A stretch of 64,000 bases of DNA, taken from Tipula vernalis (Eukaryota > Arthropoda > Insecta > Diptera > Tipulidae). The stretch covers positions 336,757,106 to 336,821,105 of the forward strand of contig OY282558.1 in the NCBI GenBank assembly GCA_958295665.1, read 5' to 3'. Below are positions 22,318 to 33,700 of this stretch, one piece after another. The first letter of the stretch is position 1; the number at the start of each line of letters is the position of its first letter. A program made the position numbers and the translations under genes. The notes under the pieces were generated by a model. That model saw nothing but the letters and a program-made list of their open reading frames with translations. It made no database searches and was not told the DNA's origin.

Positions 22318-24973
22318 TTAACTCGTTCCTACGCATTGTAACTTGGAACGCTAATGGGCTCAACCAACGAGCCCAAGAACTGGAAATATTTCTCCATACA
22401 AACAACATAGATATTGCACTTATTTCAGAAACGCACTTCTCCAACAAAAGCTTTTTTAGAATAAAGGGATTTAATTCCTACTGGACAACCCATCCTAGTG
22501 AAAGAGCCAGAGGTGGTTCAGCTGTACTAATTAAAAATAATATCAAACATAATCAACAAGAGGATATTCGAGAAAGCTACATGCAAGCAACTGTTATCTC
22601 AATCCAATATAATGGCGCAGATCTAAATATTGCGGCAGCATACTGTCCTCCACGGCATACACCAACGAAGTTACAATTTAATAACGTCTTTAATAAGCTC
22701 GGTCCAAGATTTATTATTGGAGGGGACTATAATATAAAACATACAGCTTGGGGTTCCAGGCTAATTTCTCCTGGGAAAGGAAATGCTTTGTTCAATGCCA
22801 TTCATGAAAACAAATGTGAATATCTGTCTCCAAGCAGGCCAACATATTGGCCAATGGATGCAGGAAAAATACCAGATTTGCTTGATTTCTTCATCATAAA
22901 AGGTATTTCATCCAATTACACTATAGTCGAAGGAATTAACGACTTAACATCTGATCACATTCCTGTACTGTTGTCAGTAAGCGCTATAGTCATCAAGAAA
23001 AAAAAGAAGCAAAACCTTACTAATAGATTCACGGATTGGGACCTCTTCAGAGAAAAACTGGAAGAGCTAGTTGAATTAAAAGTTAGTATTAAAAGTAATG
23101 AAGAATTGGAACAACAAACAAACAATTTCATTGAATACACTCGTATGGCCGCCAGTCTAGCTACTCCAGAATTAAAGGACAAAGCGGAGATTGAAGTCAA
23201 ATACCCGGCTGAAATCAGGGAACAAATCAAGGAAAGGAGAAAGGCAAGGAGAATATGGCATCTCACCAGAAATCCCACCGACAAAACCACCTTCAATCGA
23301 ATAAGTAACAAAATCAATAGGCTAACAAAAGCTTCAAACAGGATTGCTTCGACAACTACTTAAGCGGGCTAGGTCCAGAAATGGATAAGGACTACTCGTT
23401 ATGGAAAGCAACCAGAAAATTTAAACGACCTGTAGTTCGAGTACCACCTATAAGAAATGCTCAAGGCAATTGGGTTCGACATGACAAAGAAAAAGCGGAA
23501 CTCTTTGCTCAACACCTAGCAACAGTGTTTCAACCCCATGACATTCAATCCAACATTGACGTAACACCTGTCTATCAACCAAATCAGGATTTTAAAAGGG
23601 TCACGCCAATGGAAATTGCTGAAGAAATCGACAAAAGTCTTAGTCAAAAAAAGGCACCAGGAATTGATGAAATATCACCGGGTCTATTCAAGGAACTTCC
23701 ACGCAAAGCAATCATCATGATCACATACTTATTTAATGCCTGTATGAGATTGAAGTATATACCCAAATGCTTCAAAACGGCTCAAATAATTATGTTGAAG
23801 AAACCAGGTAAACCAGATGAAGAAGTAACATCATACAGACCAATTTCACTGCTTCCGACCTTATCAAAGCTGTTTGAAAAACTACTACTAAAACGTCTAA
23901 AGCCAATGGTAAACGTTCCTGATTTTCAATTTGGATTCAGGAATAACCACTCCACAATAGATCAAGTCCATCGAATAACTACGGTAATAGAGCAAGCGTT
24001 AGAAGAAAAGAAATATTGCCCCGCCGTATTTCTGGATGTATCTCAGGCCTTTGATAGGGTTTGGCACGAGGGATTGACATTCAAGATGAGCAAAATGCTA
24101 CCACAAAACTATTGCCAGCTGCTTGAATCATACCTCTCTGATCGCCAATTCAGAGTCATCCATGAAGAAACATGTTCTGACTTTTATCCAACTCTAGCGG
24201 GAGTTCCGCAGGGAAGCGTATTGGGACCCCTCCTCTACCTTATCTACACTGCGGACATACCTACAACGAATAAAACGTTCATCGGCACGTTCGCTGACGA
24301 CACTGTAATTATGTCAGTAGACGAATCACAACCAAGGGCAGTGGAAAATCTTCAACGAGCAATGAACGACGTTACTAAATGGACAATTGACTGGAAAATA
24401 GTGCTTAATGAGCTCAAATCAACCCATGCGACATTTACGCTCCGACACAAAAATAACAGTCTACACATATACCTCAATGGGGTGCAAGTGCCGCAGGCTG
24501 AATCGGCTAAATACCTTGGTCTGCATTTAGATTCAAGGCTCAACTGGAAACATCATGTGAGACAAAAAGCTGAACAGATACGATTAAAACAACGTCAAAT
24601 GTACTGGTTAATTGGGCATCATTCCAAAATGAACCTGTATTGCAAAAGACTAGTCTACCAGACTATCTTCAAACCAATATGGATGTATGGTGCGCAGCTA
24701 TGGGGTTGTACTCATAAATCCAATAGAGACATTATACAACGTAGCCAAAATAAATTTCTTCGAATGGTCACCAACGCTTACCGATTTGTGACTAACAGAG
24801 AAATACACAATGATCTAAAAATACAATTGATAGACGACGTCATCCGCGAATGTGCCATTAAACATGAGCAGAGGCTTCTTAACCACACCAACGTTGAGGC
24901 CGTACAACTACTGGACAGTACAAACGAAATAAGGCGGCTCAAACGAATCAAACCACATGAGCTAACCGTATGA
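22314..24973 (+). pseudogene. Jockey-type ORF2: endonuclease and reverse transcriptase, one frameshift
   Basis: The first part, 22314-23363, is an APE-like endonuclease with TWNANGL, ISETHF, GGDYNIKHT and SDHIPVL. The second part, 23381-24973, is the RT with YRPISLLPTLSKLFE, FLDVSQAFDRVWHEGL, GVPQGSVLGPLLY and the catalytic FADDT. A Cys/His-poor C-terminus follows. One frame change near 23342-23350 separates them. The protein nicks DNA and copies the element RNA at the nick. All catalytic residues appear present, so this lesion alone may have silenced it. PTYWP in the endonuclease is typical of the Jockey clade. Confidence 0.9.
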
Positions 24974-25492
24974 TTATTATATCTTAAGGGAACTGGATAC
25001 TGGTCCAGCAGACCCACACAAGTTTATGCTTATCTCATAAGTACTAATGTCAACCTTACTAATGAATTAATAATGTTTAAGATTGTAGTAGCCATATCAA
25101 TAAAGATGTTTTTTAAAAAAAAAAAAAAAAAAAATTCCAGAATTTATTTTATTAATTTTATTTTGATCTTGCATAAAGAGTACAATTTAGGTTGGAATAC
25201 AATTATAAATCTCCCCGAGCAATGGTTTGATTCGAGTTTATATACATAAAAAATGCAGCGTTATCATCTTTACATTTTTTATGTTCACACGTTTTATTTT
25301 AGGTCAATTACATTATATTTTGCATAAAAGGCAAAATATATATTTACAGCATAATTCGTAATATTAAACTTATTATGCATGTTAAAAAATGTGACTGCAT
25401 GTTTGTTGTTGTATGTTATCGTGGGCCGAATCGTGTGCGTTATTTATGTTGCCTATTGTTATGTTACCTGTTGTGGGTTTACATAACTCCGG

Positions 25493-26040
25493 GAGATCCT
25501 GCTATAATGCTTGGCCGTACACTCTCAATCAATCAATCAATAAAATGTTAATTTTTGTAATGTGTAATATATTCTGTTTTGTCCATTAATATATTTTAAT
25601 TAATTTAGTTTTAAAATACTTAAAGGGATCTCTTTTTTAATTTACTAATAAATGATCCAATTTTCATAATAAACATAGTTCTGGAATTAATCATTATTAT
25701 AGGGATCAAAATTAATCCAAAATTTCAAATTTAAATTTTAGTTTGAATCAACCCTCCAGGATTAACAAGTAGTGAATAAGCTGTAGTTTAGAAATTGTAT
25801 TGTCCTGTGCTAACTATTTTTACTATATAATTACTAACAATTTACTCTTATCCTTCGGCTGGGGATGGATAAATGTGTGTACGATGTGTGCTCGGGAATA
25901 CTGAAGATCCGGTTATAATAATTATTCATTTAAGTAATAAAATTTGATATTATGGTGATTTATTAATTAAAATTAGTTTTCAGAGTTGCCTGGGAAATTA
26001 TATATTGATTTTATTTGTTACACTCAGTATATTATGTAGC
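25493..26040. repeat. AT-rich repeat similar to 11735-12650
   Basis: Blocks such as ATAAAATGTTAATTTTTGTAAT and GATATTATGGTGATTTATTA occur both here and left of Gypsy-1. TCAA repeats (ATCAATCAATCAATCAAT) lie at about 25527. No gene. Confidence 0.55.
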
Positions 26041-26089
26041 TTTAAATTTTACTTTTCATCTACTATAGTTTCCTTATAATTTATACTTT

Positions 26090-26700
26090 TAGGAAATATG
26101 TTCGGGCTCAATGGGCAATATTAAAGGAGTATGACAATAGGACCGGCCTTGGCACATAGGTAAAAGTGCGACGACCAAATCAACTTTCATGTTTAGATGA
26201 GAGAATTTTAAATATTATTACTTCGGAATCGGTCGAGGGAACAAATACAAATGAGGGTGGCATTCTCACAACATCATTGGTTTGTATAATATTTGATGAG
26301 TTTATGGCCTATTAATGATAACAATATTTAATATAGGAAATTCAAAATAATGCTGAAATATCGACAATTGCTACCCCGACAAATCTGGATTTGGATGAAA
26401 ATAAATGTTTCCCAACAAACATCTAGGCCCATAAGAACAAGAAGCATTCGAGGTTTGTCTATTTTAGTGTAAAATATATTATCATATAAACAAATGTTGA
26501 ATTACCTTTTTAGGATCTGCTTTTACACGAGATACAATTTTAAAAGAAGTAAATAAAATTGATCGTGAAAAAGCAGATGGACTGAAAAGGCTGGCATGTG
26601 CAAAAGAGCATTCAAACACAATAAAAGAGCGAGTTGCTCCAGTGTTGCACACGTATTTATTAAAAGGCCCATCATTTCAGGCGAATATTTCAAACATCTA
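26090..26700 (+). pseudogene. Harbinger-2 Myb/SANT-like partner, degraded
   Basis: A fragment KYVRAQWAILKEYDNRTGLGT (26096 onward) ends in a stop. It resembles the second half of Myb/SANT-like domains of Harbinger partner proteins. Later pieces (VRRPNQLSCLDERILNII, then SAFTRDTILKEVNKIDREKADG) are in different frames, separated by intron-like AT-rich DNA ending TTTTTAG. The 3' end overlaps the 3' end of the convergent transposase. No complete product can be read. Confidence 0.5.
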
Positions 26701-28081
26701 TCTTTCGAAAGGCACCTGAACCTCGACTTTAACACTCCATTGCACCTTTCGATACAATTTCGGGCTGATCTATGCGCCATATTGTATCGCTCCTGGCTGT
26801 CGTTGGTTGGGTTGTCAATCGGAATCATTAACCACGGTTGTAGTGGGTAGGCACTGTCACCTAGAAATATATTTACACGTATTTATGTTTTGTAATCAAA
26901 TTTTCCAATATTTTTTAGACTTGTTTGAAAATAAGTATTTCATTTATTACTATTTATTTTATGATATATTACTAAAATTTATTTTCAGTAATGAAAAAGT
27001 TAATAACAACGAATTTTTTGATTCAGAATATTTAGACGAAAACTAAGAAGATTTTGATAATTTTTATTTTGGATTGATGTGTTATTTATTCTGTTATTTG
27101 TTCATTATATGTTTTGGATTGATGTGTTATTTGTTCCTTATTTTATTTTAATTTATATTTATGTATGCACATCTTTTTATAATAAAATTAAACTGAATTA
27201 CCTAACAACCATGTGTTTTGCAATTCCCCTGCATCGTATTTATTATGCAGATATGCTTTTACCAGAGATTTCCTCCAAATCGTTGCGTCATGGTTAGATC
27301 CGCCATACTTAGCATTAAAATTTAAAATTTTTAAATTATAATCACAAATCTATAAATAAAATGTTATGAATAGAAAATTAGAAAAGCTCAATCAATTTTC
27401 ATGCTTAGCAATTGAACATTTTTCGAATGGTAATGATGGCGGTTAAGATAAACATGTTCCACTCTTTGGTTGGGTCTAAACATCGAAACATGGGTACAAT
27501 CCACACATCCGATTATCCCCGGCAAGTTGAATTTTTCATAAAATCTAGCAGTAAACAACATTTACATTTGGTAAGTTACGTGTTAAATTTAATAATATGA
27601 CTTACTGCAATTTAATATTATTAATTGTACTAGTAGTTTGAGGAAAGCGTATAAAATCCGGCATCAAATGGTTGTTTACTATTGTGCAAAATTCTTTACT
27701 GCATCTGCATGCAATTGATTGAGATACGCAAGTTAAATAATTCACACCAATCTTTTTTTGAAATGAACCTATAAGAACACAATTGAACATTTTTAAACTT
27801 TCAGATACACACCAATTTAGAGATAAAATACCTTCTGACAAAAAGCTTAGTGCCACGAGCATTCGTATCTCCTTTGGTATTTGAGTTGTGACCATTTGTG
27901 GTACAATCAAATCTCATAAAACTAATGCAATTTCTTGTGGCATTCTATAAATATCTTTAAACTCCTTTTCATAGATATCAAAAGGATCTGAGCTATCTCG
28001 AAGCCTTTTCCTTTCAATCCGAAGATTATACCGATTATCATCTTCATCATCATCCATATAAACTATTAGTTGTCGCGCCAT
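26523..28081 (-). pseudogene. Harbinger-2 transposase (HARBI1-type), degraded
   Basis: A possible start is the ATG at 28081. The N-terminal part continues through a TGA near 27917 into PKEIRMLVALSFLSEG. Further exon-like blocks carry the first Asp (GIIGCVDCTHVSMFRP, about 27500), then YGGSNHDATIWRKSL (about 27290). The second Asp lies in LGDSAYPLQPW (about 26860) and the Glu in CIERCNGVLKSRFRCL. All three catalytic residues survive, but the frame is interrupted by stops and uncertain introns. The sequence differs clearly from Harbinger-1, so it is a separate lineage. Terminal repeats were not found. Confidence 0.7.
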
Positions 28082-28399
28082 ATCAAATATTACTTACTTT
28101 CTTAACAGAATTAAAAAAAAAGCAAATTTTATATTATTCGTATATAAAGTGACAGAAAGATACAAAACTATTTAATTTGACATAAAAATTGACATATCCT
28201 AACAATTTTGTGCGATGCCGTGATGAATATTTGAACCAAGCTCAATTTCCCTGGGAATTTTTTCCTTGGTTACCAGAATAAACTTTTAAGGAATTGGGAA
28301 AAAAAAGTTGTGAAAAAACTGCTAGAAGGAATATTTGAAATTTTTCCTCAATTCCCTATTCCCAGGAAAAACCAGAATAGTGCCACTGGAAAGAAAAAA
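28082..28399. other. Short intergenic stretch
   Basis: No gene. Repeated fragments with CCCTGGGAA / TTCCCAGGAAAAACCAG suggest remains of a small inverted repeat just before the Penelope-like fragment. Confidence 0.4.
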
Positions 28400-29337
28400 T
28401 TGGCGAAATTATCACTCTAATCACAGAACGAACCTATTTTAATGGACTTCCAATGGGAATCCTATATCAGGAACCTTAGCTAAAATTTACAAGAACCACT
28501 TTGCAAATCAGCATAAATTAACAGAATCAAACAACAAAAACCAAATAATCTGGTACTGGCACAGATACGTGGACGATGTTCTAATATTATTTAACGGCAC
28601 AATGAGACAGCTCAGCAATCTTCACAAAAACATAATCAACAAACATCCGAACATAAAATTTACTCTAGAATCAGAAACGAACAAAGCAGTTAATTTCTTA
28701 GACTTGACAATAACAAATGTTAACAACAAGCATACATCCAAAATATACAGAAAAAACACACAAACGGATCACGCCATTGGCAAATCATCTAACCACCCAT
28801 ACCAAAATAATATGGTAACGTTGAACTTTTTAATAAATAGACTAAAAACAATCCCGATGAACAATCAGGACTATATGGAAGGAATAATGACTTAATATTG
28901 ACAAAATGAACAATAGGTACAAATGTAAGAAACAACAGAATAAGAAGCCCACGTTGAACAAGCTAAATGAACAAAAAGAGAAACCTATATAGAGTACAAT
29001 AATAACATAAAAAAGAATATAACGAAGGTTTTTAAAAAACACGGATACACGATGGCATTTAAAACAAACAACAAATTAAGGAATCGATTCAAACAACGTA
29101 ACATAAATACACCAGTAAATACCGAAATCTATACGAAAACATGTAATGATTGCTCCAAATTCTACATCGGACAAGCTGGCAGAAGTTTTGAAGTTAGGTT
29201 TACAGAATATATAAAAGAGATTGGAAAACTAAAAACACTGACATCAACACAAATTCACAGGTATTACACAGAATAGGGGAAAAGGATTACTAATGAACAG
29301 ATTAGAAGAGCTGCAAGTATACAAGGAACGATATTAA
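28400..29337 (+). pseudogene. Penelope-like element, RT C-terminal half plus GIY-YIG domain (PLE-B)
   Basis: The fragment opens with the RT motif NGLPMG, shifts by one base, and continues ISGTLAKIY, RYVDDVLILFNG and VNFLDLTI. After a second shift (about 28895-29050) the frame MAFKTNNKLRNRF... leads into EIYTKTCNDCSKFYIGQAGRSFEVRF. That is the Cys-bearing GIY-YIG endonuclease of Penelope-like elements. A last shift near 29276 gives the C-terminal EELQVYKERY and a stop at 29337. The order RT then GIY-YIG identifies the group. At least three frame changes show it is dead. It is 5'-truncated. Confidence 0.85.
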
Positions 29338-30316
29338 ATATCATTTTGCACATATACACCCACACGCAAGTCAATCCAACTCCAAATAAATTTTCCGACT
29401 TTAATTCCGTTTTATTTACGAGTTTAATTTCAGTAGCTTAATTTCAGAATTTAAAAAAAACACATTGTCCTCTATCAACTCCCTTAAATATTGCATAATA
29501 CGGACACCGAGCCCTGAATAAAACTTGTATTACAATTTTATTTTTTCTAGAAAATGTTTAATTGCAACAAAACATTATTTCTCGAGAAAAAAGAATCTCG
29601 AAAGTAATGAAATAAAATTTCTCGAGAAACGGGATTTAAAGATTCGTAAAAAGTCTCGAGAATTCTCGAGAGACGAATTCCCGATCACAATCTCTAATTA
29701 CGATTGGTCGCAAAAGAATACCGACTTTGTGCACTTTTCGAAGACCGTATGTACGCGAGGTTATACCATGCTAATTTTTGATGGATTTAGCCAAATTTTT
29801 ATTAATTTTTCTCGAACGTTCCCAATACCCAATGAATACATTTAATTTTAACTGAATTGAAGAAATACCAACATTCCGAATTTATTTGTAAGTATTGTTG
29901 TCTGACAAAAGAAACTTCCGAAGAAAGTACCCTTAATTTACCCTTGGTTTTCTTGTGATGTTCATTCAAAAATCCAATTTGTTGGATTTTTTCAATTCTT
30001 AAAAATTGGTTTGCTAAAAAATATTTTTACTTGAACCTTGTTAGCACATTCACGATCCTATTTCGAATCACATTATGAGCCGTCTCATCAGATAATAAAC
30101 ATAATTTTATGATAAGAAACAATTTTTTTTTTTTTAAAAGGTAAACAAAATTATTATCTAACTTAAAAATTTTCAAAATGTTCAGAGGAATTTCTACTTT
30201 TGATAAATTTACAATCGACTATGTATCGAAAATCTCTTGCTCTTCAATTTTACTCAAATTGTAACGAGTTATATGAATTCCTATTGCAGATTCAAGTGGC
30301 TGCCTTATTTCCGACA
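29338..30316. other. Intergenic DNA with repeated CTCGAGA motifs
   Basis: No gene is supported. Between 29570 and 29680 CTCGAGA or TCTCGAG occurs about five times. A 106-codon frame over them has no known domain. Confidence 0.4.
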
Positions 30317-31083
30317 CTGCTACCTTTAACTTATTATTAGGGTTATAACTCTCTTTATAGTTTTATAAATGAAATAATTTACGTTAAATTGAATAGTTTT
30401 CATTTTTCAAATTCTATCCTAGTTACGTTAGGAAGACATTCGTTCGAAGCATATGTGTACGTTAGGGAAACATTGACAATGGCGGCCGGAACGTCGAATT
30501 TTTTTTATTAAAGAATTAATAAAAAAAATAAGCTTCAAGATAATATTAAAAAGTTGAAGATTTATGTTTAAATTTTGTATCGTACGCAATTTTTATAATT
30601 TTTAGTTACTTAAATTTGTGTTTTTAAATTTAATAAGGCAAAAAATGCATAAGGAAAACTGTTTAATGTTTAAATGATGGAAAAAAAGAAATAATTCCAG
30701 TTTTTCTGATTAAACTGAATTTCACTGTAATTTTAGAATTGAATTGTATCGAAAAAAAAATCAACTGTAGCTACAAGATTCCATCACTGCCTGGAATATT
30801 ACCCAAATTATACATTTACCTTTGAATATACTTTTGTAGTAACAAACTTACTTCACTGATTTGAAAATATTTGAATAAATTTACACATATTTCAATAACA
30901 AAAATCTTTTATTTATTTCAAAGAGCAAAGCGTCACAATTTTAACATAGTATTCAAATAATTCAAAGCATTTTAATCACAATAGAAGGCAAATACAAGGT
31001 TTATCTCATATATGCACATTAATTAAAAATTTAATTTAACGAATATTAAACACAAAATCCTTTGGTGAAAAAACTTAAACAAT

Positions 31084-31576
31084 TTATTGATGCGACAGTT
31101 GTTGATAGTAAGAGTATATACATAGCCAAAAATATAACCATATCATCCCCCCAATAAATAGTCCTATTACAACAATTATAACTGCTTCCGTCGGTGCTGA
31201 AGCAACAACTAATTTAATCACTTCCAAAATGATCGTGAGAATCAATTCAACGATCGCAGAAACCAACCATGGTACCACTAAATTGGATTTTTTCTAAAAT
31301 TAGAAGAAAGAAACACTCAATAAATTCAAAACGATTCTTACTCAAAAACACTAAATTTGTTATTAAACTTGCATCTTTTGTTGCTTTTATCAAAAACACC
31401 GACACAATGAGATGGGCTAATCCTAAAATTATGTAAACAATTTTATCCACCGATGGAACTTGCATTGCCAAGGTTCCAATCATATTAAGAACAGAAATAA
31501 CAGCTCCAAACCAGCCTATAATAACAGCCCATGTCTCGAGCTCCACACAAAAACATCCTTTCTGTAATATTGGCAT
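31084..31576 (-). CDS. Four-transmembrane protein, DUF4728/pasiflora-like (copy B)
   Basis: Exons 31576-31342 and 31277-31084 join across a 64-bp intron (donor GTAAGA, acceptor TTTAG) to give 142 residues, exactly the length of copy A. Four hydrophobic segments sit at the same places. The ends are conserved (MPILQKGCFCVELETW, YSYYQQLSHQ). By my count about 42 of 142 residues differ from copy A, mostly hydrophobic exchanges within membrane segments. No frame lesion is present, and the TCAGT initiator and AATAAA are kept. Such proteins are small membrane proteins; some Drosophila members act in septate junctions. The function of this one is unknown. Confidence 0.75.
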
Positions 31577-31609
31577 TTTTTGTATTTTAATTTTTTTTTC
31601 TAACGGAAT

Positions 31610-31614
31610 ACTGA
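31610..31614 (-). promoter_or_regulatory. Putative initiator (TCAGT) of four-TM gene copy B
   Basis: Same core and surroundings as 2191-2195 in copy A, 34 bp upstream of the ATG. Confidence 0.4.
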
Positions 31615-32012
31615 ACGTCGATACTTGAATTCACTTTACAAACTAATAACAAGTAATGGCTTTAATAATATTAAAACATAAAATGCGCGAATTCTCTCGA
31701 GAAGAAAGCGTACTTGCTTTGCTGTCGACACGCAGATATAAACTGAAAAAATTCAACGGTTGAGGTGTACGATTTTTATAAAAACGATATCAATAAAAAA
31801 AAAAAAAAATTTTGTCGTTTCGCACTGCCACCACATCAAAGCGTTTATCTCGCAAAATTAACACACACATCTAAACGTCAATTCTTTAACTATACTACAT
31901 TTATACTGTTATATTCACAACATCACAACCGTGTATATTCTCTCTAATGCATTACGCAATCATACATTGATATATTTGTATAATAATGGTATGTAAATAC
32001 TCGAATTTATTA

Positions 32013-32217
32013 CAGCGCTACCCCGATTTCATGGTTGCCTTCATTCATGCGTTCAGTGTTTTTTTTGTAAGCCAATCGAGTTGCTCATAAATGACGCATA
32101 CAAAAAAGGAGAAACAAATTGGTTATTTTTGAGAAATATGATTCGCTTAAAAAACCACTGAACGATTGAATGAATGGATGAAGACAACGATGAAATCGGC
32201 TTTATTTAGTGGGGCTG
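32013..32217. repeat. Hairpin MITE (copy in duplication B)
   Basis: It begins CAGCGCTACCCCGATTTC and ends GAAATCGGCTTTATTTAGTG. It corresponds to 6319-6528 in copy A, showing insertion before the duplication. Confidence 0.6.
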
Positions 32218-32522
32218 TGGCTTTGTATTGTTTGCAGATTTGTCTATTTTTGACATTATATGGTTTATTTTATTTATTTATTTAAGTAAATGTTTTTTGA
32301 TAGATTAAAATCGAATTGCTACTCTGCGTTATTGAATGATTGTGCTAATCTATTGATTGGGTTAATGATTCCAGACGATTACAGCATATTCCGCTTGTAA
32401 ATAAATTAAAATCTGGTTTTAATGGTTTTGGGCCTCTAGACTATTTTTATTTTTTAAATTAACATAAGCTTTCGGAATCATTTCGAGTCCATTTTCAAAA
32501 GCGTTTTACGATTTTTTCAATA

Positions 32523-32843
32523 CAGTAAACCCCCGCTTTACGATGGGCTCGCAATACGATTAATCGCTTTACGATGAATCGACTCTACCAAAATCTAACT
32601 CACTTTACGATTAAAAATCACAAAAATTCACTTTACGATTTACATTTTGCCTTCATTTTTGATTTATTTTTTATTTTATTTTTTTTGTAAATATGTGTGT
32701 ACATACAGAATACATATATAATATGTACATACAATATGTACATACATACAAATTTAATTTTTTTGTTATTTATTACTCCTTGTCTATTTTAGCCATGATG
32801 AAGTTAGTGGAACGAATTACCATCGTAAAGCGGGGGTCCACTG
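32523..32843. mobile_element. pogo/Tigger-type MITE, 321 bp
   Basis: Terminal inverted repeats CAGTAAACCCCCGCTTTACG and its near-complement end ...GGGGGTCCACTG. TA lies on both sides (32521-32522, 32844-32845). CAGT ends, TA duplication and CGCTTTACGAT repeats are typical of pogo-type elements. Copy A keeps the unoccupied site (TTCAATACAA near 7018). No coding capacity. Confidence 0.85.
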
Positions 32844-33032
32844 TATAATTCCGCAAACCAAACCAAACAATTGAAACTTTTTCCGTAGAAACCAAAATTC
32901 CTGTGTCCTTCAGTCCGTGAGAAAACACATGATCAAATTTTGTCGGAAAAAAACATTTATTTCTTTTTTTATTATAATTAATTAATTTTTAATTATGTTT
33001 ATGATTAATGGCGTTGGCTGTTTTATGGTACA

Positions 33033-33099
33033 GCTGAATACGCCAAAGTAGAATTTATTCGTCCGAAATAGCAAAATCAGCACTGGATGGATGATGTAG
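33033..33099 (-). repeat. Detached end of the BEL-1 LTR
   Basis: Read on the minus strand, about 60 bases next to Gypsy-2 resemble the tail of the plus-strand BEL-2 LTR (about 39905-39970; shared GCTGATT, ATAAATT and ATTCAGC). The rest of this LTR is on the other side of Gypsy-2. Confidence 0.6.
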
Positions 33100-33532
33100 T
33101 GTAACACATTTCCTGTTTAAAGGCCGCCAATTTATTACGTGTGTGACTCCTAGTTGTAAAAGAAAACAGTGTGAGACGCCAAGGGGCTCGGTATAAGGCG
33201 TTGCCTTCGTTAAGCGCCAATTATTTTGTAGGTTAACCCACCAAAATTTAGTAATTATACTAATTACTATTATTTATATAATCAATAATTTATTTATTAC
33301 TTTATTACTTAAATCAAACTAAATTATTGTTTTACTTTTATTTTATTTTTTTATTTTAATTTTATCACCGCGTGACTTTCTTCTTCGATGGACGCTACGC
33401 TTTTTTTTTTTTTTTTCGTTTTTTTCTACATTTCTTTTCCATATAATTTGTAAGTTTATTTAATTAGGTTTTTCGTACTCATAATAGATGGCACCGCGGG
33501 TGAGTAATTTTTTATGTGTATAGGGTGTTACA
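33100..33532 (-). repeat. Gypsy-2 3' LTR
   Basis: TGTAACAC...GTGTTACA ends. It aligns along its length with 38106-38547, with small indels. Confidence 0.9.
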
Positions 33533-33700
33533 ATCTCCCCTTATGGATATCGGGACGACCCGGATGACATCCATATAATTCCAAAATATATTAAATAAAT
33601 TTAATTATGATACGATAGAAAAATAAAAGAATACGAAACTATGATAAATGCGAATGTAATATCTTGACTATTCAATTTTAATGATACCGACTGGGCGTAT

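Larger units (their letters stand above)
20359..25132 (+). mobile_element. Jockey-type non-LTR retrotransposon, near full length (4774 bp)
   Basis: It is flanked by the 10-bp duplication AATTCCAGAA and ends in an A-run of about 20 bases, as expected for target-primed insertion. It starts with about 215 bp of 5' UTR, then ORF1 and ORF2, which overlap by ATGA. The 3' UTR is about 155 bp. Its 5' end begins TGGGTGCTGGGTGGG. A few lesions exist, but the structure is complete, so the insertion is fairly young. Confidence 0.9.
12654..25488 (-). mobile_element. Errantivirus-like Ty3/Gypsy element (Gypsy-1), with nested insertions
   Basis: The provirus is read on the minus strand. Its 5' LTR is 25488-20289 (split by a LINE) and its 3' LTR is 13062-12654. 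Between them lie a primer-binding site, gag, protease, RT-RNase H-integrase and env, in the order of insect errantiviruses. The LTR ends are AGTTAT...ATAACT, and CCGG flanks the whole (12650-12653, 25489-25492), a 4-bp duplication as expected. Later insertions are a Jockey-type LINE at 20359-25132 and a Harbinger MITE at 17300-17580. Every reading frame carries at least one lesion, so it is a dead copy. Confidence 0.9.
20289..25488 (-). repeat. Gypsy-1 5' LTR split by a LINE
   Basis: The parts 20289-20358 and 25133-25488 together match the 409-bp left LTR. AATTCCAGAA is present on both sides of the insert (20349-20358 and 25133-25142), the target duplication of the LINE. Confidence 0.9.
30317..32925. 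repeat. Segmental duplication, copy B
   Basis: It matches copy A from GACACTGCTACC onward. It has no 3.7-kb insertion at the junction near 31890 and continues to CTGTGTCCTTCAGT at about 32925. It carries the sister four-TM gene and the shared hairpin MITE. A pogo-type MITE (32523-32843) is present here only. Confidence 0.8.

Noticed and set aside
22955..23317. Minus-strand 120-codon frame inside the LINE
   Set aside because: Antisense shadow of the endonuclease region, without domain.
29525..29845. 106-codon open frame and CTCGAGA repeats as possible heat-shock elements
   Set aside because: The repeats do not keep the TTCnnGAA spacing, and the frame is low-complexity.
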